Below are positions 41,762 through 50,869 of a stretch of 64,000 nucleotides of DNA, piece by piece. The position numbers and the translations under genes are program-made. The stretch covers positions 620,001 to 684,000 of the forward strand of contig NZ_CP118866.1 in the NCBI RefSeq assembly GCF_029101545.1, written 5' to 3'. Source of the DNA: Amygdalobacter indicium. GTDB taxonomy: Bacteria > Bacillota > Clostridia > Saccharofermentanales > Fastidiosipilaceae. Within the stretch, counting starts at the first letter, position 1; every line of letters starts with the position of its first letter. The notes under the pieces were generated by a model. That model did not search any database, was not told the DNA's origin, and was given only the letters and a program-made list of their open reading frames with translations.

Positions 41762-43411
41762 ATGTATAAGAAATTTTTAGCATTGTTGACGACTGCTTTT
41801 TTATTAAGTTCCTTACTTGGTGCCTGCAGCCGGCGAACGCCGACTTTAACTAATTTTCAGGGCCAAAGAATTTATCAAATAATGACTGACAGATTTTATG
41901 ACGGCGATCCGGGCAATAATGCTACAGGTGCAGCTTTTACTTATTCTGAAGATAAGCTCGAAGATTTTCTCTTAATGCACGGCGGTGACTGGCAGGGAAT
42001 TATCGACAAACTTGATTATATAAAAGGCATGGGTTATACAGCTATTTGGATTTCGCCTATTTCCGATCCCCAGCTTTGGAGCTGTCCGGATGCAAACGGG
42101 AAACAGATGCCCACAGCTTACCACGGTTATCATACTTACGATCCTTATCGTGCCAATCGCTACTTCGGTGCAGAAGATCCCGATGCAAGTAAAGCCAAAT
42201 TGAAAGAACTTGTAGATAAATGCCATCAGGCGGGTTTACGGGTGATATTCGATGTTGTGCCGAATCACGTCGGCGACTATATCAAAGGGGTAGGAAAAGA
42301 TGCCCATTACTCTCAATCTTCCTCCGTCCTCCCGGGAACTCAGTTGCAGCCGGTTGCGCCTTTTAATAACCTTAATTGGTATCACAATTTAGGACCGATT
42401 GACTGGTCCAAAGAAAGACCGCATAACGAAAGCTCCGATAAAATGTTGTTCACCCATGATTTAGGCGAGCTGGACGATATTAATTATGATGTGCCGGAAG
42501 CTAAAGCGGCCATGTTCAAATCTATAAAATATTGGTTCGATTATTGTCATGCCGATGCTGCCAGAGTTGACGCCGTTAAATGTCTGCGCCCGGAAATTTG
42601 CGGCGAATTGGAAAAATATTTAGCAGTTCCGACTTTCGGTGAGAATTTCGATTCCAGTCCTAAGTTTATATCCCGGTGGTTGGGCCAAGACAGAGAGACG
42701 GGAATGCTTGATTTTCCTTTATTCATGGCAATCGTCGATTGCTTTGCGCAGGGTAAAAATTTCAGTATCATGCGTGATTTGTTCGCTAAGGACCATTATT
42801 ACGGCGACCATATTAACGATATGGTGACATTCATTGATAATCACGATCGCAATCGTTTCCTGACAGAAGCGCATAACCAAGTACCGCGCCTGCAAAACGC
42901 TTTGGCTTTCCTCTTTACAGTCAGAGGTGTTCCTTGTGTTTTCCAGGGCACGGAACAGAATCGCGGCAATGCCGACGGCAAAATTATGAGCGGCGGGATG
43001 CCGGATATTTGGAATCGCTGGTGCATGGTTACTAAGGATCGGGACGGCAAGGTTATTCATGATTATTTCCGGACAGATACCGATACTTACAAATTGGTTG
43101 CAGCTTTGAATAAGTTACGGGCCGGTGAAAGAGCTTTAAGCTGCGGTAAACAGACGGAATTACTTGTAGAGAACAATGTTTATGCTTTTTCCCGTCAAAC
43201 TGATAAGCCGCAGGAGGAGATTATTTGCGCTTTCAATAATAGTGATAAAGTCCGGGAGGTTGAAGTGCCGTTAGCGGATAAAAGTAAGCTTACTGCCGGC
43301 GCAGAACTGCAAAATGTTTTCGCACCTGAGGAAAAAGTTAAAGTAAGCGACAGCGGTGTGCAAATTAATTTGCCGCCGCAGGGATACAAGATTTATCGTT
43401 TGTCCAGGTAG
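41762..43411 (+). CDS. Secreted lipoprotein alpha-amylase (GH13)
   Basis: Starch- or maltodextrin-degrading enzyme attached outside the cell. The signal peptide MYKKFLALLTTAFLLSSLLGAC carries a lipobox ending at C22 (quoted lipobox LLGAC). GH13 blocks follow: IYQIMTDRFYDGDPGNN, GGDWQGIIDKLDYIKGMGYTAIW (split), VIFDVVPNHVGDY, nucleophile in DAARVDAVKCLRPE, acid in PTFGENFDSS, and VTFIDNHDRNRF. The layout resembles cyclomaltodextrin glucanotransferases and related amylases; 549 residues. ATG 41762 follows AGAGGT; an upstream start at 41744 would spoil the signal peptide. Confidence 0.93.
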   Translation: MYKKFLALLTTAFLLSSLLGACSRRTPTLTNFQGQRIYQIMTDRFYDGDPGNNATGAAFTYSEDKLEDFLLMHGGDWQGIIDKLDYIKGMGYTAIWISPISDPQLWSCPDANGKQMPTAYHGYHTYDPYRANRYFGAEDPDASKAKLKELVDKCHQAGLRVIFDVVPNHVGDYIKGVGKDAHYSQSSSVLPGTQLQPVAPFNNLNWYHNLGPIDWSKERPHNESSDKMLFTHDLGELDDINYDVPEAKAAMFKSIKYWFDYCHADAARVDAVKCLRPEICGELEKYLAVPTFGENFDSSPKFISRWLGQDRETGMLDFPLFMAIVDCFAQGKNFSIMRDLFAKDHYYGDHINDMVTFIDNHDRNRFLTEAHNQVPRLQNALAFLFTVRGVPCVFQGTEQNRGNADGKIMSGGMPDIWNRWCMVTKDRDGKVIHDYFRTDTDTYKLVAALNKLRAGERALSCGKQTELLVENNVYAFSRQTDKPQEEIICAFNNSDKVREVEVPLADKSKLTAGAELQNVFAPEEKVKVSDSGVQINLPPQGYKIYRLSR

Positions 43412-43417
43412 GTGGAA

Positions 43418-44158
43418 ATGGCTGAAAATCGTATTATGTTACCGGCAATTTTACCGCCGGAGTTGAAATTACAAGTCAAAAGACGCAGTGTCTGTCGCCA
43501 TTTGCAACTTAAAATTTCTAATGTCGCATACGTCTTGACTTTAACTGCTCCGCTGAAATGTCCGGTGCGGCAGATTAATGCTTTTCTGCAGGCGGAGGCT
43601 GAAAATATTTTAAGTTTTTTGCAAAAATCCGGACCGGCACGGGAGAACTATCTTAAATTATTGCAAAATAAGGAAGTGTTTTATCTTTTCGGTCAGGAAT
43701 GCAAACGTTATGTTGTCCGCCAAGCTTCTAAAACGGCAGCAGAAGTGAAGCAGGAGGCTGAAACTTATACTTTTTATGTGCCGCAAGCTTGGACACAGGA
43801 AGCTGTCGCTACTTTTATGCATAATTATTTTCGCCGGCTGCTCATGCAAAAAATTGCAGATTTACGTCCTGAGCTGGAAACCCGTTTGGGTCTGACCGCT
43901 TCTTATCATATTCGGCGGATGAAAACGCGCTGGGGAACTTGCAATGTCGCCAAGGCGAAAATCAATATTAATAGTGACCTGTTACTTTTTCCCGTATCAT
44001 GTCTGGAATATGTTATGTGCCATGAATTGCTGCATCTGAAAGAACGGCGGCACAATCGGCATTTTTATGAACTTTTAACTGAATATTGCCCAGATTGGCG
44101 CGCGTCCGCTGAGATTTTGTGCAAACGACACTATCTCTGTCTGCTTGATAATTTATAA
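43418..44158 (+). CDS. YgjP/DUF45-family zinc metallopeptidase
   Basis: The 246-residue protein has a C-terminal metal site YVMCHELLHLKERRHNRHFYEL (HExxH plus a later H), and before it the family block YHIRRMKTRWGTCN. This is the YgjP-like metallopeptidase domain; substrate and role are not established. The first ~100 residues form the family's beta-rich N-terminal part. It starts 6 bases after the amylase stop and is probably co-transcribed with it. No signal peptide, so cytoplasmic. Confidence 0.88.
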   Translation: MAENRIMLPAILPPELKLQVKRRSVCRHLQLKISNVAYVLTLTAPLKCPVRQINAFLQAEAENILSFLQKSGPARENYLKLLQNKEVFYLFGQECKRYVVRQASKTAAEVKQEAETYTFYVPQAWTQEAVATFMHNYFRRLLMQKIADLRPELETRLGLTASYHIRRMKTRWGTCNVAKAKININSDLLLFPVSCLEYVMCHELLHLKERRHNRHFYELLTEYCPDWRASAEILCKRHYLCLLDNL

Positions 44159-44311
44159 TGCAGATGAAAAATACCTGAAATAATTGTTAAATACACGTTT
44201 TTCCTACCTTTTTCAAGCGGCTTAGACTCGTTTCAGACTGCTTCAAATGTCCTCCTTCCGTTAAAATATCAGGGGTTTATTACCCTAATAATTATTTTAA
44301 GTGAGGCAGCC

Positions 44312-45991
44312 ATGCGAAAAATCAATCATTGTTCTTCTATTATCCGGAAATTTACTCGGAAATTACTACCTTGTTTATTAATTTCCTTATTTTTATTATT
44401 TAATTTTCTTTTCTTGCCGTTAGCGCCGGCCGCTGCCAATAATGATGTCGTTTTTAAAGATGCTAATTTTAAGGATGCAGTTTTGCAGATGTTGCGTAAT
44501 CAGAACATATTAACTGAATTGGATACAGAAATAAGCAAGGAAAGAGCCGCCAATCTGACTAAACTGACGCTTGAAAATGTCAATATTGCAAGTTTGGAGG
44601 ATATCGGTAATTTCCCGAATCTTAGAATATTGCAAATCAAAGAAAGCCGTATCAGCGACTTAAGTCCTTTACAAAAACTCGTTTTTTTACGTTCCTTAAA
44701 TATACAAAATAGTCAAATAAGCAATTTGCAGCCGCTTCAGACCGTTGACACTTTAACTTATTTAAATTTAAGCCATAATCAGATCAGCGATCTTACGCCG
44801 CTTGCACAATTGACGAGTTTAACGGAACTATATCTGGCCGATAATAAAATTAAGGATATTTCTGCTTTGGCGAATTTAGCGGAATTGACGGAATTGGATT
44901 TAGCCGGCAATAACTTGTCCGATTTAACGCCGCTTGCCGCTATTACCGCTAATTTAGGCAGCCTGATTCTGAATAACAATAATTGGACGTATAAAGCCGA
45001 AAAACGGGAGATAGACTTACCTTTTAAAGTAAAAAATAGCGATCAGATTAAATTAAGTATTGCGGCTGCAGAGGCTGCAGACAAAGATAAGGTCGAAATT
45101 ACGGGCACGAAAATTAAACTGCTGAATTTGCAGGGCAAAACTTCTTTAGAGCTGCAATATACTTCCACTATCGGCGGACGGGAAAATTATCGCAAAAAAC
45201 AGGAATTCACTTATCAGGGAACGATTACTTTAGATGTCACGGCAATTAAAACTGCGAGAAAATATGCCGCCGATCCCCAAATGCCCTTCGGACAAACGAG
45301 AAGTGAATTTGATGAATACGGCAATGAGATTGTTTATAAAGGAACTGCAAGTGTCAGCAGTGAGATTACCGTACCGCATGTTAGCTTGCCGGATAAAGAG
45401 AATTTTATTGTTAAAAAGGGGCGGGACGGCAAGAAACAACGTATTAAAACTTACACTGTCAATCCGTTGAACGGAGATATTACGGAAACTGTCAGTGAAA
45501 AAGAAATAGTAAGTGCAGTGGACGATACTTACGAGAAAAAAGAAATGGCCACGCCGGATACGCAAGCGAATCCGCAACCTAATAACCCGCAGCCGGGCGC
45601 GCCGCAGCCGGATCAAAGCGATTCGTCGGCAACTCAGTCGAATAATCAGCCGGCCACACCGCCGAATACCCAAGCGAAACCGCAGCCGAACCAACAACCG
45701 AACCTGCAACCGAACAAGCAGCAGGCAGGCACACAGAAAACGAATCAAAGTACTTCGCCGGCAGCCGCCGATCAAGCAAATCTTGATGTACCTAAAAAGT
45801 CGGAGCAACAAATAATCTCTTCGCCGTCTGCATCTTCTTGGCAGCCGAAACGTAAATTACCGGCAAACCCCGTCGGCAAGAGCGGCGAAAAGCAACAAAG
45901 TCGTACAGCAGCAGGCCTGATAATATTAATATCGGTACTTGGTATATTAATTGCAACCGGAAAATTACCCATTGTCCGTCGTAAGTGCTAA
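44312..45991 (+). CDS. Leucine-rich-repeat surface protein with proline-rich stalk and C-terminal anchor
   Basis: Predicted exported 559-residue protein. A long basic-hydrophobic signal peptide ends near PAAANN (about residue 42). Internalin-type 22-residue leucine-rich repeats cover about residues 75-220 (TYLNLSHNQISDLTPL and TELYLADNKIKDISAL are typical). A beta-rich region follows, then a P/Q/N-rich stalk (about 415-500), and a C-terminal helix (AGLIILISVLGILIATG) with a basic end RRKC. No canonical LPxTG precedes the helix; LPANPVG is the nearest candidate sorting signal. A binding or adhesion role is inferred from architecture. It is monogenic, with ribosome site GTGAGG. Confidence 0.8.
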   Translation: MRKINHCSSIIRKFTRKLLPCLLISLFLLFNFLFLPLAPAAANNDVVFKDANFKDAVLQMLRNQNILTELDTEISKERAANLTKLTLENVNIASLEDIGNFPNLRILQIKESRISDLSPLQKLVFLRSLNIQNSQISNLQPLQTVDTLTYLNLSHNQISDLTPLAQLTSLTELYLADNKIKDISALANLAELTELDLAGNNLSDLTPLAAITANLGSLILNNNNWTYKAEKREIDLPFKVKNSDQIKLSIAAAEAADKDKVEITGTKIKLLNLQGKTSLELQYTSTIGGRENYRKKQEFTYQGTITLDVTAIKTARKYAADPQMPFGQTRSEFDEYGNEIVYKGTASVSSEITVPHVSLPDKENFIVKKGRDGKKQRIKTYTVNPLNGDITETVSEKEIVSAVDDTYEKKEMATPDTQANPQPNNPQPGAPQPDQSDSSATQSNNQPATPPNTQAKPQPNQQPNLQPNKQQAGTQKTNQSTSPAAADQANLDVPKKSEQQIISSPSASSWQPKRKLPANPVGKSGEKQQSRTAAGLIILISVLGILIATGKLPIVRRKC

Positions 45992-46033
45992 ACTTAAGAA
46001 TAAGTTAAAGCAACGAAGGAGCTGATTTTTAGT

Positions 46034-46531
46034 ATGAACAGTATTTTTCACCGTGTCAGTGTCAGAAAATTTCAGGAAAAAGAAGTTGAATCCGATAAAT
46101 TGGAGTTGATTTTACGTGCCGGCATGCAGGCACCTTCAGCTTACAATTTACAGCCGTGGGAATTTTACGTCGTGAGAAATCGGGAAGTAATTAATGAACT
46201 GTCGCAGGTCAGCAAACATTTACCCTGTGCCAAAAATGCTCCGCTGGTCATAGTTTCAGTTTACAGAGAAAATGTCAGAGTACCGCAATACAACCACATC
46301 AACTTAAGCATTGCGATGGAAAATATGTGGCTGGAAGCCGACAGCTTAGGCTTGGGCGCAGTCTGGTTGGGCGTCTGTCCTTTTGAGGAAAACATGTTGA
46401 AAGTCGATCAGATTCTGCATCTGCCCCAAGGACTGCGGACTTTCGCTTTATTAGCTGTAGGCTATCCTTTGACTGAACCGAAAGCACAACAGGATCGTTT
46501 CCAACCGGAACGAATTCATTACGTTGATTAG
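46034..46531 (+). CDS. Nitroreductase family protein
   Basis: FMN-dependent oxidoreductase of 165 residues. FHRVSVRKFQEKEVESDKLELIL and AGMQAPSAYNLQPWEFYVV (FMN-binding start) and LGLGAVWLGVCP are diagnostic. It is a short nitroreductase form; substrate unknown. The start follows GAAGGAG. It lies just ahead of deoC (21 bases) and may be co-transcribed. Confidence 0.92.
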   Translation: MNSIFHRVSVRKFQEKEVESDKLELILRAGMQAPSAYNLQPWEFYVVRNREVINELSQVSKHLPCAKNAPLVIVSVYRENVRVPQYNHINLSIAMENMWLEADSLGLGAVWLGVCPFEENMLKVDQILHLPQGLRTFALLAVGYPLTEPKAQQDRFQPERIHYVD

Positions 46532-46552
46532 TTAAGAGAGTAGAGAATATAT

Positions 46553-47197
46553 ATGAAGAAATTAGATTTGGCTGCTTATATCGACCACACACTTTTACGC
46601 CCGACAGCGACAAAGAAGGATATTATCAATTTATGTAACGAAGCGAAAAAATATCACTTTGCCTCCGTTTGTGTCAATCCCTGTTACACTTCTCTGGTAG
46701 CGCAGCAGCTTACCGGCAGCGATGTTTGTACCTGTTGCGTTATTTCTTTCCCGTTCGGGGCCGATCCTACGGCAAGCAAGGTTTTTGCTGCTCGGCAGGC
46801 GCTAAGCGACGGTGCACAGGAAATAGATATGGTGATTAATATCGGAGCAGCTTTAGAGAAAGAATATCAATTTGTGCAGGATGAGATTGCCCAAGTGGTC
46901 AAGGCGGCTTTACCGGCCAAAGTAAAAGTAATATTGGAAACTTGTTATTTTACGCCGGAAGAAATTAAACAGCTCTGTTTGGCAGCTCAGGCAGCCGGAG
47001 CAGCCTTTGTGAAAACTTCTACCGGTTACGGAAAAGGCGGAGCTACGACGGCAGACGTAAAATTGATGCGCTCGACTGTAGGTGCAAGCATGGGCGTAAA
47101 AGCCAGCGGTGGAATCAGAGACAGAGAGACTGCCGAAGCTATGATCGAAGCGGGAGCGAATCGCTTGGGCACAAGCAGCGGAACATCTTTAATCTAG
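46553..47197 (+). CDS. deoC: Deoxyribose-phosphate aldolase
   Basis: Class I aldolase that splits 2-deoxyribose 5-phosphate into acetaldehyde and glyceraldehyde 3-phosphate in deoxynucleoside breakdown. The 214-residue protein begins LAAYIDHTLLRPTATKKDI. It shows FASVCVNPCYTSLVAQQL, VISFPFGADPTASK, EIDMVINIGA, VKVILETCYFTPEEI and the Schiff-base lysine block AAFVKTSTGYGKGGAT. GVKASGGIRDRETAEAMI gives the second active lysine. No other deo genes are adjacent. Confidence 0.96.
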   Translation: MKKLDLAAYIDHTLLRPTATKKDIINLCNEAKKYHFASVCVNPCYTSLVAQQLTGSDVCTCCVISFPFGADPTASKVFAARQALSDGAQEIDMVINIGAALEKEYQFVQDEIAQVVKAALPAKVKVILETCYFTPEEIKQLCLAAQAAGAAFVKTSTGYGKGGATTADVKLMRSTVGASMGVKASGGIRDRETAEAMIEAGANRLGTSSGTSLI

Positions 47198-47240
47198 TTT
47201 TATATGTTACAATAGTTAAACTTCAAGATTGGAGGTGCCT

Positions 47241-47699
47241 ATGAGATTTTGGTCACAAATTTGCGACAATTACTACTTGGGTATAGCTTTGCTTGCCTGG
47301 TTTATTGCCCAACTTTTGAAAATCTTTATTGACGGCTGGCGTTACCGCAAGTTTGACTTAAAAAAAATAGTCAGCAGCGGCGGTATGCCCAGTTCTCATG
47401 CAGCTACAGTTTGTGCTCTGGCCAACAGTGTCGGATTGAATTTGGGTTATAACTCGGTGCAGTTTGCCACTTGTGCCGTAGTAGCGATAATAGTAATGTA
47501 TGACGCCTCCGGTGTCCGCAGAGAAACAGGTAAACAGGCACGCTTGCTCAATTTACTTTTGTCCAGTGATGCTTTTGCTTTTGACGGCTTGGACAGCTTT
47601 GATGAAACTCTGAAAGAATTAGTGGGCCATACGCCGTTACAAGTGTTTATGGGAGCGGTATTGGGCTGCCTTATTGCCTATATTTTGCGTATGTATTGA
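47241..47699 (+). CDS. DUF212 / YuiD-family membrane protein (PAP2-related)
   Basis: The 152-residue membrane protein has LAWFIAQLLKIFIDGWRYRKFD, SGGMPSSHAATVCALANSVG (phosphatase-like PSSH motif) and YDASGVRRETGKQARLLN, the hallmarks of DUF212, a relative of acid phosphatase/vanadium haloperoxidase folds. Function is unknown. Start at ATG 47241 after GGAGGTG; the TTG at 47229 is less likely. ruvC follows 13 bases later. Confidence 0.88.
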   Translation: MRFWSQICDNYYLGIALLAWFIAQLLKIFIDGWRYRKFDLKKIVSSGGMPSSHAATVCALANSVGLNLGYNSVQFATCAVVAIIVMYDASGVRRETGKQARLLNLLLSSDAFAFDGLDSFDETLKELVGHTPLQVFMGAVLGCLIAYILRMY

Positions 47700-47712
47700 G
47701 AAAGAATGCGAT

Positions 47713-48243
47713 ATGAGAATTTTGGGTATTGACCCCGGTTATGCAATATGCGGTTACGGTGTTTTGGATTATGATGAAAATAACGCCGGCTTTCAAGTCG
47801 TCGATTACGGTACTTTTCAAAGTCGGGAAGGCACGGCTTTCGCTGAACGGATTTTGATTATCTATGAAGGTATCAGACAAATTATTAAACTCTATCAACC
47901 GCAAGTTATGGCTATTGAAGAATTGTTTTTCAGTCGCAATACCACAACGGCTATTGCCACCGGTCAGGCTCGCGGTGTTTTAATTTTAGCTGCAGCTCAA
48001 ACGCGTTTGCCGGTTTACGAATACAAGCCCGTGCAGGTCAAAAAAGCTGTTACCGGTTACGGCAGAGCGGATAAAAAACAGGTGCAACTGATGGTCCAAA
48101 CCATTCTTAAACTGGATGAATTACCGGAACCGGATGATGCGGCGGATGCTTTAGCCTTAGCTATCTGCCAGGCATACACAGGTCCCAGACCTGATTTCAA
48201 GCTGAAGGGTGCCTACAATTACGATTATTCATTGTTTGAATAG
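47713..48243 (+). CDS. ruvC: Crossover junction endonuclease RuvC
   Basis: Resolves Holliday junctions. The 176-residue protein carries the four acidic catalytic sites: MRILGIDPGYAICGYG, MAIEELFFSRN, and PDDAADALALAIC near the end. ATG 47713 starts the conserved sequence; the upstream part of the frame lies in the previous gene. First of ruvC-ruvA-ruvB. Confidence 0.96.
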   Translation: MRILGIDPGYAICGYGVLDYDENNAGFQVVDYGTFQSREGTAFAERILIIYEGIRQIIKLYQPQVMAIEELFFSRNTTTAIATGQARGVLILAAAQTRLPVYEYKPVQVKKAVTGYGRADKKQVQLMVQTILKLDELPEPDDAADALALAICQAYTGPRPDFKLKGAYNYDYSLFE

Positions 48244-48257
48244 CAGAAAGGAACTTT

Positions 48258-48947
48258 ATGTACGCATACTTATCGGGAAAGATAACTGAAATTTATCAGG
48301 AACAAGTATTTCTGGAAGTAAATAATATTGCATATGCTGTCAATGTCGGCAAAAATTTACAGGAAAAATGGCAGAAAGAATTGGCAGCCGGACAGACTTT
48401 AGAGGTCAAAATTTATACAACTTTGATAGTGCGGGAAGATGCTCAAATGCTTTACGGTTTTGCCGACCGGCAAAGTAAACAGCTGTTTGAATTATTACTG
48501 AGTATTCCGCGTTTCGGCGCCAAATTGAGTTTGGCCGTTGTCGACAATATTAAAGCGGAAAACTTGCTCGCCTGCGTATTGACACAGGATACGAAGGAAC
48601 TTGTGAAAATTAAAGGCCTGGGCGCTAAAGTGGCGCAAAGACTGCTTTTGGAACTTAATAACAAGTTAAATAAATTACAGGCAGCTTCAGGTGACGTTAA
48701 AATCACGGAATCTTCGCATAATTCCGGGGAAACTTGCGATTTACCGTCGTCCTTACGGGAACCTGCAAGTGATTTAACGGCCGACAAACTGAGTAAAAGT
48801 CCGGCGAAACAGAAGTATGATGATTTATTGGCAGCTTTGATGGTGCTTAATTTTTCTTTGCATGAAAGTAAACAAATGCTAAAATTAAGTTTCCGACCGG
48901 AATTGACGCTGGAGGAGAATTTACGCTTAGCTTTGCAGACCCGTTAA
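48258..48947 (+). CDS. ruvA: Holliday junction branch migration protein RuvA
   Basis: Tetrameric junction-binding partner of RuvB. The N-terminal OB domain is MYAYLSGKITEIYQEQVFLE, followed by helix-hairpin-helix regions (LLSIPRFGAKLSLAVVDNI and LVKIKGLGAKVAQRLLLEL). The C-terminal domain III is KYDDLLAALMVLNFSLHESK, after a longer-than-usual polar linker; 229 residues. It is separated by 14 bases from ruvC and 19 from ruvB. Confidence 0.95.
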   Translation: MYAYLSGKITEIYQEQVFLEVNNIAYAVNVGKNLQEKWQKELAAGQTLEVKIYTTLIVREDAQMLYGFADRQSKQLFELLLSIPRFGAKLSLAVVDNIKAENLLACVLTQDTKELVKIKGLGAKVAQRLLLELNNKLNKLQAASGDVKITESSHNSGETCDLPSSLREPASDLTADKLSKSPAKQKYDDLLAALMVLNFSLHESKQMLKLSFRPELTLEENLRLALQTR

Positions 48948-48966
48948 ATAGACAGAAGGAGGACTT

Positions 48967-50187
48967 ATGGCTGATAACCGTGATATTTCAGGGAATTACG
49001 ACTTACCGGATACTTTACCCGAATTAATAAAATCAAGTTATTTGGCGAATAATAAATCCAACGTAACGAATAAAGTTAATTCGCCCGCCCGTCCGCAGGA
49101 CAGTATGAAGAATCGCACCTATAATCAGATGCAGACGGACGAAAATACTTTGATCAGTCGTAATAAACAACTGAATGACAATGATGAAAATCAATTGCGC
49201 CCTTTAGCTTGGAAAGAATATTACGGTCAAAGTAAAGTCAAAGAGAAGTTACAGATTTATATTAAGGCGGCGAAGCAAAGGCAGGAGTGTCTGGATCATG
49301 TCCTTCTATATGGCCCTCCGGGTTTGGGTAAAACCACTTTGGCAGGAATAATTGCCAAAGAAATGCAGGCCAATTTAAGAATTACCAGCGGACCGGCGAT
49401 CGAAAAAGCCGGAGACTTGGCAGCCTTGTTAACTTCCCTGAAAGCGGGAGATATTTTATTTATTGATGAAATTCATCGACTCAGTCGGCAGGTGGAAGAA
49501 GTTCTTTATCCTGCAATCGAGGACTTTTCGCTGGATGTGATTATCGGCAAAGGACCGGGAGCCAGATCGATCAGACTTGATTTACCCAAGTTTACTTTGA
49601 TCGGAGCAACTACCAGAGCCGGATTATTGTCCGCCCCGCTTAGAGATCGCTTCGGCGTCATTGAACAGCTGCAACTTTATCAACCGGAAGAATTAGCTGA
49701 AATTATCAGCCGAGCGGCAGCTATTTTACACTTGAATATAGATGAAGAAGGGAAGATGAACATAGCTAAACGTTCGCGCGGCACACCGCGTATTGCTTTA
49801 CGCCTGCTGAAAAGAGTCAGAGATTTTGCGCAAATTATGAGTGACGGTTTAATCAGCGCCGAAATCAGCGACTATGCTTTGGAAAAATTGGAAATCGACA
49901 AGTTGGGACTGGATAAAACGGACTTACGTCTGCTCAATATTATGGCCCTCAATTATGCCGGCGGACCTGTAGGTCTGGAAACTTTGGCAGCCGCCTTAAA
50001 TGAGGACAGCAGCACGATTGAAGATGTCAATGAACCTTATTTGATGCAAATCGGTTTTTTGGCCAAAACTATGCGCGGTCGGGTTTTAACGGAGCCGGCT
50101 TGGAAATACCTGGGTCTAAGTGCGCCGGAAAAATCCAAGCTTAATCGTCAACTGCCTTTAGAGACTGCAGGTGATTGTGATGCCTGA
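48967..50187 (+). CDS. ruvB: Holliday junction branch migration helicase RuvB with N-terminal extension
   Basis: AAA+ motor for branch migration. The conserved part begins near residue 77 (LRPLAWKEYYGQSKVKEKL). It shows Walker A in LLYGPPGLGKTTLAG, Walker B in ILFIDEIHRLSRQVEE, sensor block LIGATTRAGLLSAPLRDRFG and winged-helix end GFLAKTMRGRVLTEPAW. The 406-residue length exceeds the usual ~335-345 because of about 55 extra N-rich, apparently disordered residues at the start. It overlaps queH by 8 bases. Confidence 0.95.
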   Translation: MADNRDISGNYDLPDTLPELIKSSYLANNKSNVTNKVNSPARPQDSMKNRTYNQMQTDENTLISRNKQLNDNDENQLRPLAWKEYYGQSKVKEKLQIYIKAAKQRQECLDHVLLYGPPGLGKTTLAGIIAKEMQANLRITSGPAIEKAGDLAALLTSLKAGDILFIDEIHRLSRQVEEVLYPAIEDFSLDVIIGKGPGARSIRLDLPKFTLIGATTRAGLLSAPLRDRFGVIEQLQLYQPEELAEIISRAAAILHLNIDEEGKMNIAKRSRGTPRIALRLLKRVRDFAQIMSDGLISAEISDYALEKLEIDKLGLDKTDLRLLNIMALNYAGGPVGLETLAAALNEDSSTIEDVNEPYLMQIGFLAKTMRGRVLTEPAWKYLGLSAPEKSKLNRQLPLETAGDCDA

Positions 50188-50869
50188 TTTATATCAAGAA
50201 TATGAGTTGACTTATGAGCAGGTACTGGCTCGCTGCCCTGAGCGCAAACCTAAAATTTTGCTGCATGTTTGCTGTGCTCCGTGCGGCGAATATCCTTATG
50301 TCAAATTATTGCAGGAAGGCTTCGAAGTTAAGGTTCTGTTTTATAATCCTAATATCCATCCCTTGGAAGAATGGCAATTACGCAAGCATAATGTTGAGAT
50401 TTTCAGCCATTTGCACCATGTTGACTGTTCTTATGACGATACTTATTTAGAGAGTAACTGGCGGAATATATCAAGTAAATATCAGGAAGACCACTGCCGG
50501 ATGTGCTACCAGATGCGTCTGGATTTTGCGGCTGAAGCGGCCCTGAAATTCGGCTGTGATACATTTACAACTTCTTTATTCGTCAGCCCGTGGCAGCGGC
50601 ATGAAATGCTGAAAATCAGCGCGCGTGTCTCGGGGAAGAAATTACATGTGCCTTATTATTATGAGGATTTTCGTGTCGGCTATCGCCAAGGGCAGCAAAT
50701 GGCGCGGGAAGACGGCTTATATCGTCAACGTTATTGCGGCTGTATTTTTTCCTTGGGCGAAAGTAAATACAGCGACAAAATAATTAAGGACCATCTGCCT
50801 TCCATCAGCAAAGCGGATATTCCGCATCGCTATCTCAGAGAGACGGGAGAACTTGTGCCTGTACGTTAA
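50180..50869 (+). CDS. queH: Epoxyqueuosine reductase QueH
   Basis: Last step of queuosine tRNA modification, with a metal/iron-sulfur cysteine site. The 229-residue protein shows KILLHVCCAPCGEYPYVKLL, NPNIHPLEEWQLRKHNVE, DHCRMCYQMRLDFAAEAA, TTSLFVSPWQRHEML and YCGCIFSLGESKY. Start at ATG 50180, 5 bases after AGGTGA, overlapping the end of ruvB; the GTG at 50171 is the alternative. It converges on rqcH, overlapping by 4 bases. Confidence 0.93.
   Translation: MPDLYQEYELTYEQVLARCPERKPKILLHVCCAPCGEYPYVKLLQEGFEVKVLFYNPNIHPLEEWQLRKHNVEIFSHLHHVDCSYDDTYLESNWRNISSKYQEDHCRMCYQMRLDFAAEAALKFGCDTFTTSLFVSPWQRHEMLKISARVSGKKLHVPYYYEDFRVGYRQGQQMAREDGLYRQRYCGCIFSLGESKYSDKIIKDHLPSISKADIPHRYLRETGELVPVR

Noticed and set aside
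45230..45811. Reverse-strand 193-residue frame rich in R, L and C
   Set aside because: It mirrors the proline/glutamine-rich stalk of the leucine-rich-repeat protein; its composition is that of an antisense shadow and it has no ribosome site or family marks.
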